A stretch of 64,000 bases of DNA from Ostrinia nubilalis (Eukaryota; Arthropoda; Insecta; Lepidoptera; Crambidae). The notes beneath the pieces are model-generated. The model saw nothing but the letters and a program-made list of their open reading frames with translations, ran no database searches and was not told the DNA's origin. How positions within the stretch are numbered: position 1 is the first letter of the stretch; each line of letters starts with the position of its first letter. The position numbers were made by a program, and so were the translations under genes. Where the stretch lies: positions 7,192,001 to 7,256,000 of the forward strand of contig NC_087107.1 in assembly GCF_963855985.1 (NCBI RefSeq), in the 5' to 3' direction. Below are positions 30,842-43,000 of the stretch, piece by piece.

Positions 30842-32585
30842 TTAAGACCAGTTCCAAGGGCTAGAGTTCTGGGCCCAGCCGTTAGAAGCCCAAGGCTTAG
30901 GCCAAGTGGGGTTCCATCCAGCTGTGTTTAGAGCAGCGGCAGCGGCAGTGGCAGCGTGCTGGGCCGCACCAGCAGCGCCAGCGGCTCCGGAGCTCTGGAT
31001 CACGGATAGTTTGAGGGCTTCGATGTCTAGGAATAAGAAAGTCGCTTTAAAAATGTTTGGAAGGAATTTGAAGTTAGCACAATAATTAAATTAAAACGTT
31101 ATCTAAAATTAACTAAGCAAATGTTATGCGGGTTACACAGTTCGCACGTCAAAAAAATTGTTTTTACGTTGTCTAAATTAATTAAGCAGATGTTATGCGG
31201 GTTATACACAGTTCGCACGTCAAAAAATGTTTTTATTCATGCAGAAATTATTCTAATTCGGATTGCTTTCAAGTTGCCTTGGTTTATATCATACACAATT
31301 TAGTTCGCCAGTTTCAGAGTTGTGCAAATTACATTCCACATTTCGTTTAAAGCAGTAGCAAGTGAAGTTACCCATCAGGGTAATGAAAATAGAAAATCGC
31401 AAGTGCAACGCCGTCACAATACAAAACATTTTACCAGCGTTATGCAGCCTAGCAGCTTGTGTATGAGCAGCTCGCTGCAGCGCCCTTGCAGCAGCCGCTT
31501 CCCTCGCTGCAGCTATCTTCTGCGCGACAGCAGCGCGGGCTTTGGCGGCTGCCAGCTGAGCTTGGGCTTGGACCGCCGCCTGCGCAGCTTCGAGAGCGTG
31601 AGCGCGCGCGTGTCTGGCTGCCTCTTCACTAAAACATTAATTTAGTTCGTGGCAGTAACTAAACTCAACATGCTGAAGGTGGAAGCGAGTTACATCTGGA
31701 ATCCTCAACCACATCACTTTCCAGCAGGTGAGATTCAGGCCATGAGTTTCCTCATTGTGGTTAAAGAACCACTCATAAAAAGTTATTTATACGAGTATTA
31801 CGTACGATTGCTCATAATACCAAAGTTATTATTGGAACCTTTCCAAAATCAGTTTCTGTTGTCAGAGTTGCAATAAGCTCTTCCTTAACTAACCTTTTGT
31901 GTGCTGCGTGAGCAGCAGCAACTTCCTTCGCCCCAGCGATGCTCTGCTGCTCGATGGCGGCGTGCTTCGCAGCTGCTACTTCGTGCTGGGCAGCCATCAC
32001 TGCTGCGGCCGCGTCTTTGGCTGCTGCTACGGCTCCCGCTACGTCTGAACTGGTGTCTGAAGCTGGCGCTGAAAAACCATCACTTCAATGGAGTTCAGCA
32101 TGATTAGGGTGAGTCTGACTACTTCAGATTTCATCAACAAATTTTTTTTTCGACATATCGAACACAGGTTTCTTACAAATTGCTCTAAAAGACACTTATC
32201 ATCATTGTTTTATTGGTATGAAAAACAGAATCGTTAGAGTTTTACCCATACCATGAGCGTGAGAATAGGCTCCAATGCTATGAGATGCAGGCGGGAAAGG
32301 GACGTTCCATCCAGCCAATGAATTCCATCCGGCAGTGTCGTACCCCACACTTCTTTTGTCTGGCTTAGTGGATGCCAAGACTGCTGCGACGACGGCCAGG
32401 AATGAGACCTGTAAGTTGACGAACATTGTAGCCTGTGTATTCCAGCGACAGAAGGATCACCACTATATTATGGTATGACATAAGTCCTGTAGTAATGTAG
32501 GAGATTGATTGCTATCGATTTTAGGAATAATCAACCTTTAATTTATTTATTTTTATTTATTTCTTACCAAAACCTTAGATGCCAT
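30842..32585 (-). CDS. Ala-rich secreted cuticular-type protein
   Basis: Five exons in phase: 32568-32585 (6 codons, MASKVL), 32252-32408, 31894-32068, 31435-31628 and 30842-31026, giving 242 aa. The signal peptide MASKVLVSFLAVVAAVLAS is split across exons 1 and 2, the usual position for insect cuticle genes. The mature protein has GWN/AGWN motifs at both ends (TAGWNSLAGWNVPFPP; TAGWNPTWPKPW), a Trp-rich tail (NSSPWNWS), and a long central helix-prone stretch of Ala with His, Lys, Glu and Gln (HEVAAAKHAA, AAQAAVQAQAQLAAAKARAA). No chitin-binding R&R domain is present. It resembles the low-complexity 'hypothetical cuticular protein' group of Lepidoptera, but I do not recognise a named orthologue. 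An alternative start (MFVNLQ) exists in exon 2. Confidence 0.82.
31097..31236. repeat. 70-bp tandem duplication in a cuticular gene intron
   Basis: Two copies of a unit containing ATGTTATGCGGGTTA and CAGTTCGCACGTCAAAAAA, offset by about 70 bp, within intron 4 of the cuticular gene and about 70 bp from exon 5 (minus strand). Confidence 0.85.
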
Positions 32586-34081
32586 GTCGATTGTTTGTAT
32601 TGTTCACTGGTTGATAGCAACTGATGATGTGATGCTCCGATAGAGAAATATGGGATCTTTTATATGGTTAGACACGGAAAATAATGTTGAAAGGGACTGC
32701 CCTGATAGGCAATGGCTATAATTTCCCAGTGCAAAAAACGGGTATACAGTTCTGTTCAAAGTACCACATAAAACTTAATTGTACTTTCATTCTCGATGAT
32801 CCGATTGTTGTGACTCGTAACTTACAGTGTATTTCTGTTCTGAGCTTTATGTCTTTAAATTAAGGATCACCATTTTGATGATATTGTTTTTGATAAACTA
32901 GTTCTAGCGCATTAATGTGGCCATGTGTGCCATTTACTGCGACTATTTGATTTTATAAGTTTTGGGCTTAATAATAAAGTTATGAAACTTGTTGCTATGA
33001 TATTATCCATATCTACCTTATCATTGTGCGTCGCCGTGTCGAGGAGATTAGACGAACAATCTCTTCTACCTTTCTTGCATCGTAAAACAATTAGGAAGTT
33101 TTAAGGGACAACTATCTAACTTTATGTTGCGTAAACATGTGGGATACCGACTTATATAAATTTGTCATAATAAGTAGATGATAGGATTCTGAATCCTAGT
33201 CCTCTTAGAGGATTTTTAATTCTCTAAGCTAGCCCTACTTATTATAGTAACCACGTTATTTATTATAGTTACAAATTCGTACAAGTGAGCTTTTGGATGC
33301 TTTTTAAGAAGAATAAGAATACATTTATTTGCTTAAAACACGCTGTGTATCACACAGCGTTAAGCATTAGAATATTGGATTACACAATCATGTGTTAAAT
33401 GGTGGCTCCGATTATCCCATCACAAAAACAGCAAACAAGATAAAAAAAGAAAGATAAGGTATTAATAACGTTATTTAGTGATAACGGTATTTTTCATTTG
33501 TGTGCTCCATCCTTATCGACCATCAGCTGTCTTCAAACGTCAAACAGATACGCGGTGTTGTGTCAAACATCAAAAAATCAATCAAACTGTCATCTCCGGG
33601 ATTTTATCGATTTCAATTTTCTTCAATAGTTTTCAACTTCATTTCCCCTCTATAGAATTAAATCCAGTATGTGTTTTCTTTAATTTGGCCACAAAAATTA
33701 AGAAGCTTCTGTGTAACACAAAGTAAGTTTTAGTTTTATGCCATTTTGATTACGTAAAATATTGGGATAGAACGTGCCGCATTTTGATAAAAATAAAATT
33801 TATTTTAAATAAAATATTCAGTTAATATTTATTGCATAAAGTGTAGAAAAATATTCAATTTAAACATTTTTATTTTTTTATATTTTTGTGTGGAATATTT
33901 ATTTTAAATGTATTTAATAATTTTTGTTTAATATTTCATCACAGTGAGTTCAAGTAATAGCTAAGTCTCACATTTTTTTAAAGATACAAAAAACGTCCCA
34001 TAACTAGTAGACTATTTTAAATATTTATGAATTGAATTTTACTGTGTATTTTAAAGTTCATTCTAATTTTATTCTTCACAG
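32586..34081. other. Divergent spacer between cuticular gene and glutamate carrier
   Basis: It holds the promoter of the minus-strand cuticular gene and the 5' region of the plus-strand carrier. A candidate carrier 5'UTR exon ends at 33722 (ACACAAA|GTAAGT), matched by the acceptor at 34081. At 33341-33363 ACACGCTGTGTATCACACAGCG is a short palindrome. No other gene was found. Confidence 0.4.
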
Positions 34082-34098
34082 ATCCAAACAGAACAAAC

Positions 34099-37000
34099 AT
34101 GGGTTCAAAACAACTACCACCGCCACCACCACAACAATTCTCGTATGTATTTAATTTAATTTTTGAGCTTTTTATATCACTATACCTAATTTTTCTTAGA
34201 TTGAAGAATTTAATGCTACCCATCACATTTTAGAACTTTTGACTAGTAAAAACCCCTATAGAGAATTTGAATCATTATTAGTAAAATACTATACTAGGTA
34301 ACATTTCCCTTCCTGTTTTATACATTACAGTACTCTTCTTTGAACATAAATATTCTACTTTTCAGAGCCATTGTACCTACAGTATTAAAATTTTAATTTT
34401 AGGTAGTGGCTTCATTAAAACTATTGTTGGCACATGCCATGCCCTACATACACAATTGCTGCTAAATGAATATCATATTGTAGGGTCAATTACAACAATT
34501 TATGTAGAGTCAGTTTCAGTTGGCATAAACACTGTAGTCACATAGTTTTACACATTTTTTCAGTGGCCTTGGCTCAATGTTGCACAGTTTCATTATAATT
34601 TCAACCTATTTGTATGAAGATTGAGTATTGTTAGGACCATTACTGTGTATTTGTTTGAGGAGTATTTGTCATTGACTGCATTATGTTAATTTTTTGAAGC
34701 AAAGCTAGAATGACTCTTTTTATGCTGTCTTTTTATTTTAGTAGAAATGTTAGTTTGGTTTGGTTAAATAAAAAATATAAATACTCTTCATGAAAACTTT
34801 ACTTCATTAACAATAGATTAAACTCTTTCTAATAAAAGGAATTTGTAATAATGTTTATTTAAACTATTTTTTCATTTATCTTATTTGCAAACCAGTTAAT
34901 CTTTTTACTGTATACAGGGTGTCCCGTAATGTAACGTCAAGCCGGAACTGGGTGTTGAGGCAAGTTGTGCTGGTTATCAGAAAAATATAAAAAAAAATCT
35001 ATGTGGCATATTTTCAAAATAATAGGCATTTAAAAAAAAACTAAAAATTCTACTCCAGGTGACGGTCCTTTTACTCGTGTTGCCACAAATCTTCACTTTT
35101 TCCAAATTTTTTTTTTGTTATGTAACCCTGAATAATGCTTCTCTAAATTGTTATCAAAATTACAAAAACAGCTGCTCCAGCTTGGATGAAAAAAATACAT
35201 TATTCCCAAAAAAAATTTAAAAATAAAAATTTTGCCTAGTTTAAACTGACTGTACTGAAAAAAAAATGTACTACGCGAGTGTGGCAAGTGACGTCATAAT
35301 TTGGCGCATTTAGTAAGGATTCCAAAATGGTATAACACTTGGTAAATTTTTGCTGTGATTGTCGACAATTTTTGGTTTTTTGGAAATAGTCCCGTTTTTA
35401 ACTTTATCTACCTTGGTTAAAAATTATTATTCTAATGTGCCCAAAATTCAAGTTTCTGTGACTGACTACCGTACAGTCAGTCACAGAAACTTTTGTCACC
35501 ATGACAGTAATTAGTAGTTGACATACTGTGACAAAAGTCACCCGCGCGCGCGCCTTTACTACCTGCTCTGTCTGCACTTGTACTTGGTAACAGGGATAAT
35601 AAGGATATGAAGTTTTGGTTATGAATACGGTTACGGATATTAGAATAATATTATACCGGTTTCGGTTACGGTCACGGATATGAAATCATTTCAGATTATC
35701 CGAAAGTTTCGGATAATTTCGGTTACGGAATTATTAGAATTTCAAAAATGTAGGTATAATACAAATAGCAAGATGCTGCGTGAGCGTGACCCACATAGCT
35801 ACTTTATGTACCAACTAAGACGACACCTATGTATGATAAAGGTAAAACAGGCTGGCATATTAGATGGTGCCAGCCAATGCCAGACAAGTTGGTAACAAAT
35901 ATTAAGATTTAAGGTACAATTCCAAGACGGGCCGCAGACCGCAAACTGCAACCGCAAACTGCAAAACTATGAAATCGGCAGCGCGGCATTGCAGCTGCGG
36001 CGTGTATACTGCAGATTTCATAGAGTTTTGCAGACTTAGACTCCGCCTTTATCCGAAACTATCCGTAACTTTTGAATCAGTTTCGGTTACGGTTATGGAT
36101 ATTTTTTTATTTCGGATATCCGATAGTTTCGGTTACGGTTACGGATATCCATAACATCCCTGCTTGGTAAGATGGCCCTCTCCGTCCCGCTCATACCTTT
36201 TAAAATGGCTTCTCCACCTCACTTAAGCCAGAAACTTGAATTTTGGGCACATTAGAATAATATTTTTAACCAAGGTAGATAAAGTTAAAATCGGGATTAT
36301 TTCCAATAAACAAAAATTGTCGATAATTACACCATGATTTTACAAAGTGTTATACCATTTTGGAATCCTTACTAAATGCGCCAAATTATGACGTCACTTG
36401 CCACACCCGCGTAGTACAAGTTTTTTTCAGTACAGTCAGTTTAAACTAGGCAAAATTTTTATTTTGATATTTTTTTTGGGAATAATGTATTTTTTTCATC
36501 CAAGTTGGAGCAGCTGGTTTTGTAATTTTGATAACAATTTAGAGAAGCATTATTCAGGGTTACATAACATAAAAAACAATTGGAAAAAGTGAAGATTTGT
36601 GGCAACACGAGTAAAAAGACCGTCACCGGGAGTAGAATTTTTGGATTTTTTTAACATGCCTATTATTTTGACAAAATGCCACATAGATTTTTTTTTTATA
36701 TTTTTCTGATAACCAGCATAACTTGCCTCAACACCCAGTTCCGGCTTGACGTTACATTACGGGACACCCTGTATATTATTGTCAACTTTATTGCCTGAAT
36801 AAACACAATATAATGTTAAATCCTAAGTAAGTAATCATATTGTTTTATGTTGTAATTATTATAATTGTCATGAGAGAAATATTTAACAGTAGGTCTAAAA
36901 ACATAAACTTCTTATTTCAGTCACATAGATCATAAATTGGGTCACATTATTTGAACCTTCAATCAATTTATTGATAGGGAAACCGATTTTTTTTTTATTC

Positions 37001-40000
37001 AAAATCGTGTACGAATTCCTATATGATTACAATTAGTATTCTCATGCTTCAATAATAAGCCTAACTTATTTTTATTCAACATAAATTAAAATGCTATAGG
37101 TACCGATAGAACTACAGTACACTACAATATTGTAATCAATCTTAAAATGATTATGGAGTGTGCCATATTGATTACAGAGCAATTTTCACAATGATAGGCG
37201 TTATTGTAGCACATACTCAACAGGCTATACATTTTTATTGGAAAACAGCTCTTATTGCAACTTACATAAGACGCTGCAATGTTTAACTTCACATGCTATC
37301 TGTACTCACCGGCATGCCATATCAATTGTCGTATTGTACCGATTTATTCGCAGATTGCTACCCAAGATCATAAACGGCGGCATTGCCGGCATCGTGGGAG
37401 TCTCCGTGGTGTTTCCCCTTGACCTTGTGAAGACCCGCCTGCAGAACCAAACCATTGGGCCAAATGGGGAGAAGCAATATAAGAACATGTAAGTCAAGTA
37501 ATAGAGTTCAATTTGCAATACACGTGTTTTTAACATGTTTCTAACTGAGGAGCGAGCGAACTGGAGAGTTGATGGCCGCTGGGGCAAAATAGTTCTCGAA
37601 TGGCGACCACGGGCCAGAAGACGTAGTATGGGCCCCCCACTAGGTGGACCGACGATCTGGTGAAGGTCGCTGGATGCGAGCGGCGCAGGACCGGTCTTTG
37701 TGGAAAATATGCTTGGGGGAGGCCTTTGTCCAGCAGTGGACGTCATTTGGCTGAAACGAAAACTACGAATAGTATGAGAAATGCCCTAAACCAATGACGA
37801 TCGTATGTTTTATGACGTATTGTAGTTTTGATTTGTTTACCTGTTGTTCTCGAAAACAAAAAAACAACTTGTTGTGAATTTTGAGTGGAATGATATTGCA
37901 GAATTCCAGTGTTTATTGAGTTTGAATATTACGTTAGATAACTGATCCAGCTAGTCTATCCGGTTTTGTGTCAATATGTTTGTTTAATTAATAAGCTACT
38001 GGCAACTAGGTTTGCCTGTTAAAGACCGGTTGCTGCTAATTAGATCCAATGATATTATTAAATTTCATGGTGTTCATTTCAATGAGAGCTTAAATATTAG
38101 ACGCATACCTATTACAAAACGAAGCTCGAAAGTTTCTTTGCTTTCTAGCACCGCCAAACCATTTTTTTGTGCTTAGTAGCTTCGTAGTTAAACTGGCAGA
38201 GACTCCCTTTAAGGCATAAGTTCGCCACAAAACTCGTTTTAATTTTATTTCAACAATTAGAAAGGACATAATCTAAGACTGAGATTGAATGCAGTTTCTT
38301 TGTTATGTAAAACGTACCTAAAATAAATCCTAAATAGGTAGAATTTACCTTATTATGGTCTTTGCTTGTCCTTAACACACTGTATAACCAGAGTAAATAC
38401 AAATGAGTAGGTCATCTTCATAGAAACGCCCGAGCGCGGTTTGTATGTGAGCGCGCCAATACCACATGCATGCACCTCACCGCTAATCCACGCTAAATTT
38501 TGTCAGTGTGTGCGTGCGCGCCGCATACCTATTGGCGCGCGCCCACATACAAACCGCGCTCGGTGCGTTTCTATGAAGATGACCTACTCATTTGTATTTA
38601 CTCTGGTATAACTTAGGATATCCCTCGCAGGTTGGACTGCTTCAAGAAGACGTACGCAGCCGAGGGCTACTTCGGCATGTACCGCGGGTCCGCCGTGAAC
38701 ATCATCCTCATCACGCCGGAGAAGGCGATCAAGCTGGCCGCCAACGATATGTTCCGACACTATCTCACCCTGCCTGACGGGTATGTGGACCATTTTAATC
38801 GTTAGGTTCAGTCGATTCATTTTTTTTGTAACAAATTGAGTAAAGAGCTAGGAAACGAAGCAGCATTACAAAAGTTTGCTAAGAGCTTCTTAATAACTTC
38901 TAAAAAAATATGCTAACTTTAACTATTTTAAAGCCCGGTCTGTGAGCACGTAGAATTTTGTCCAATGACTGACTATATTCCTGTCGCGCTCGCACTGTGG
39001 GCGCCCGTCGCACAGTCACGACAGCAATATAATTACCTACGCGCGAGCGATAAGGATGAGTAGCTTGGGGTCATTGGACAAATTTCTACGTGCTCACAGT
39101 CTCACAGACCAGACTATGATATATACAGTCGTGGTCAACTAATTAGGGACAGATAGAATACTAAGCAATATTAAGTGTTCATATGCTATTATTGTGAGCT
39201 TCATTCGAGATTACTGACTGTTACTTTGTAAACATATTGACTATCAAGTACTCTAGTTAATAGAATACAATAACAAAAAAAAAACTTACTAATCTAATAA
39301 AAATTCTTAAGCAAAACACATGAATTGATAATTATGGTACGGATGGCCTGGCCACCTAATTAGGGACGCTTAAGGTTTTCCCTCAAAATTAAAAAAATAA
39401 AAAGTAACAACTTTTATTCTGTTCATGTATAATTTCGGCGACAATTTTAAAAGCGACATTCTTATCGTGCGAGTTAAAAACGCATCAAATAATTAAAGGT
39501 AATGGGTCGAAAGAAAAACAACAATGCGCTAAGCTATAATCAATCTTTATCAGCGTGGATGGCCATACCGGTAAATTGCAGATCATCTGAAATGTTGCAA
39601 AAACATGATCTACAATGCAGTGGCTTATTTCAAAATCATGAAACCACAGAAAGTGTGCCTAGAAGGAAGAGGCCAATAAAAACAACCCCACAAGACGATC
39701 GCAGAATGGTCACTCTCGCGAAGAGAGACCCCTTTAAGGGTTCCATTCTGATCAAGAGCGAGGTTTTTGGACCAGAACCGACTGCTGGAGTATCAGCGAG
39801 GACCGTCAGAAGGCGACTGGTGGAGGCAAAGCTTGTAGGAAGAGTTGCTCGAAAAGTTCCACTACTGAAGATGGAACACAAAGAAACAAGATTGGCGTTT
39901 GCAAGAAAGTATGGACATTAGGCTTTTGCTCAATAGAGAAATGTGCTGTTTTCTGACGAGACCAAGATAAATCTTAATTCATCCGATGGCAGACAATACA

Positions 40001-43000
40001 TGCAATGACCTATAAAGTCCGAAATGAAACCAAAGTAAACGAAGAAGCAGGTGAAATATGGAGGCGGCAATCTTCAAATCTGGGGCTGTTTTTCTGAATA
40101 TGGAGTAGGACCTATAAAAGGAACTGAAGGTAAACTTGATCAATTCCAATACAAAGGAATATTGGCAAAAACGATGCTATTGTATGCTGAAGAAGTCTTA
40201 CCAGAGTCATGAACATTTCAACACGATAACGACCCAAAACTTACCGCGTACTCTGTTTAATCGTTCTTAGCGCAACAGTCAGTGACGGTACTAGATTGGC
40301 CCGAAAACAACCCAGACTTAAGCCCGATAGAGCTTATGGTATAAAGCGAAGAAAAAAGTTGCAGCTCAACGTACTGGCACTAAAAATCAGCTTTTCGAGG
40401 CATTTGAAGGTTTTCGGAATAATATTTCTTTAGAAACCTGTAATGATTTCATTGCATCGATGCCGCGCCGATGTCAAATGGTTATAACCAACAAAGGCGT
40501 TTGATGATTTTGTTTTGTATTCTATTTTTATTAATGAAAACATTTTATGTAATAAACACTTAAATAATTACCAATTTATTTACATTTACAGTGAAAGTGT
40601 TACGTGTCCCTAATTAGTTGTCCATCCCTAGGTCAATAAATGTGTAGGTGGCAATGATTTATTTATTTTAAAAATATTGATCGCAACTAGCTAGTTTCTT
40701 CTCTGGCCTTTAAATATTTAGAATACTAGCCAAATTACTTGTTACTAATAGGCATAAGCTACAAAGCCTCGTGAAGATTTTTTTTCGGACTGGAGAGACG
40801 ATCTTGTGTTTTAGTCATATAGCGTCCCTAATTAGTTGACCACGACTGTATATATATATGATATATATATATATATGATATATATAGATATATATGCTAG
40901 AATGAAGATTATGTATGTCAATAAAATAATATTTAAGTAAATAAAAACACTAGTCGTCAACTAGAAATCGCGAGAGATTTACAAGTGCGAGAGCTTTATA
41001 AAGCGACTCAAATCTCAGTTCTTTCTTTATATCTCCTGAATTTATTTCAACATTTTCAACCCCCTAGGTTCGATCGTTAAAACAAGCCCAAGACCTATTA
41101 GACCCACCAAGTAAAACTACAGCGTGTCTTACGTGAATTTTTATTTTCTATGTTTAATTAAGTTTTAATTATTTTTTGCCAGTTCGCTGCCAATTCCCCG
41201 TCAAATGTTGGCGGGTGGTCTGGCGGGCGCGTGCCAGATCGTCATCACGACTCCCATGGAACTGCTCAAGATCCAGATGCAGGACGCGGGTCGAGTAGCC
41301 GCTCAGGCTAAAGCGGGTATGTTATTACAGCTTCCACTGGGATTCAAATAACATTGAACGAAAAATCAATTGGACCATATTTTTCCCAGCCAGTCACAGT
41401 ATAGTGTGACTGGTTGGGAATAAGCTATTTTTCCTATAGCTGCTCATGGATCAGGCTAAAGCGAATATTTTATTACAGCTTCCATTGGGATTCAACTGTC
41501 TTTGAACGAGTTTGACCATTTTTTTTCAATGGTTGATTTTGCACTAGTGTCTTTGGGAGACACTCTTTCTACTGGCCAGTGACTACAAATGTGTATGATC
41601 TACTGGTCACTACTTTTGACGTAGTAGTTGAGGGTAGAGTCGGATGAACCGCCATAAGACTGCTGACTAACCAACGACTAATGTAATATTATTTTGCCAT
41701 ATTCCGTCAGCAACAAGCTCTTTGAAGTTGGTGTCGCTGCAGCAGATTAGCTTAATTTTGGTCAACACTTCTAACTTCTATCACAGAATTTAAGCACCTC
41801 AAAATAATATCTTTGTTTCAGAGGGCAAAACATTCCAGCGCATCACGGCGATGGAGCTTACAAAGAAGCTGATCAGAGAGCGCGGTATCTTCGGGCTGTA
41901 CAAGGGAGTGACGGCCACCGCGGGGCGTGACGTGTCATTCAGCGTGATCTACTTCCCGCTGTTCGCCACGCTTAACGACCTGGGTCCGAGAGACCCTGCT
42001 GGTACTATACCTTTCTGGTAAGTTCCTTTATACATCTCTTATATTTGTCTTCGAGCTGTAACTAAGGGCTAAGGAAGTGACGGCGATTGGGACGTGACGT
42101 GTCATTCAGCGTGATCTACTTCCCGCTGTTTGCCACGCTCAATGACCTGGGCCCGAGAGACCCTTCTGGCACTATACCTTTCTGGTAAGTTCCTTTATAC
42201 ATGTTTTACATTATCTCCTGGCTGTATAAAGGATGTGACGGCCACCGCGGGGCGTGACGTGTCATTCAGCGTGATCTACTTCCCGCTGTTCGCCACGCTT
42301 AACGACCTGGGTCCGAGAGACCCTGCTGGTACTATACCTTTCTGGTATATTCCTTTATACATGTTTTACATTATCTCCTGGCTGTATAAAGGATGTGACG
42401 TCCACCGCGGGGCGTGACGTGTCATTCAGCGTGATCTACTTCTCGCTGTTTGCCACGCTCAACGACCTAGGCCCGAGAGACCCTTCTGGTACTATACCTT
42501 TCTGGTAAGCTCCTTTATAAGTACATCTCTTACATAATTTCCTGGCTGTTTATGGAAGTGACGGCGATCAAGACGGGACGTGTCATTCAGCGTGATATAC
42601 TGCTGTTCGTCACGCTCGGAACTCCACGAGGAGCGTGACATAACCGAGACACATTTTAGGCAGTGGCTCAGGTGGCACGTCCACCAAGCCTCTGCTGTCT
42701 TTAATTCAAACCTTACCGTCTTATCTTAAAGTCGAAAATTAACCAAAACTTACAATAATATTCACTAAAACAATTTTCCTTCTGCCCCCAGGTGGTCATT
42801 CGTGTCTGGTTGCGCGTCCGGCTCGACGGCAGCCCTGATGGTGAACCCAATGGACGTGGTGAAGACTCGCATGCAGACGCTGACCAAGGGCAGCGGCGAG
42901 CGCCAGTATACATCCATCTTGGATTGTATCACGTGAGTCAAACTATTTAGTTCTTTTTTTTTTCTTTAAAAGTTTGCTAGGAGCGACTCCCCCTAAACCT

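Noticed and set aside
34093..34140. CCACCACC repeat as a microsatellite
   Set aside because: It is the poly-Pro codon run of the first coding exon of the glutamate carrier.
42130..42417. 95-codon frame resembling the glutamate carrier
   Set aside because: It starts out of frame and then runs through a duplicated exon copy without an acceptor, so it is not a separate gene.
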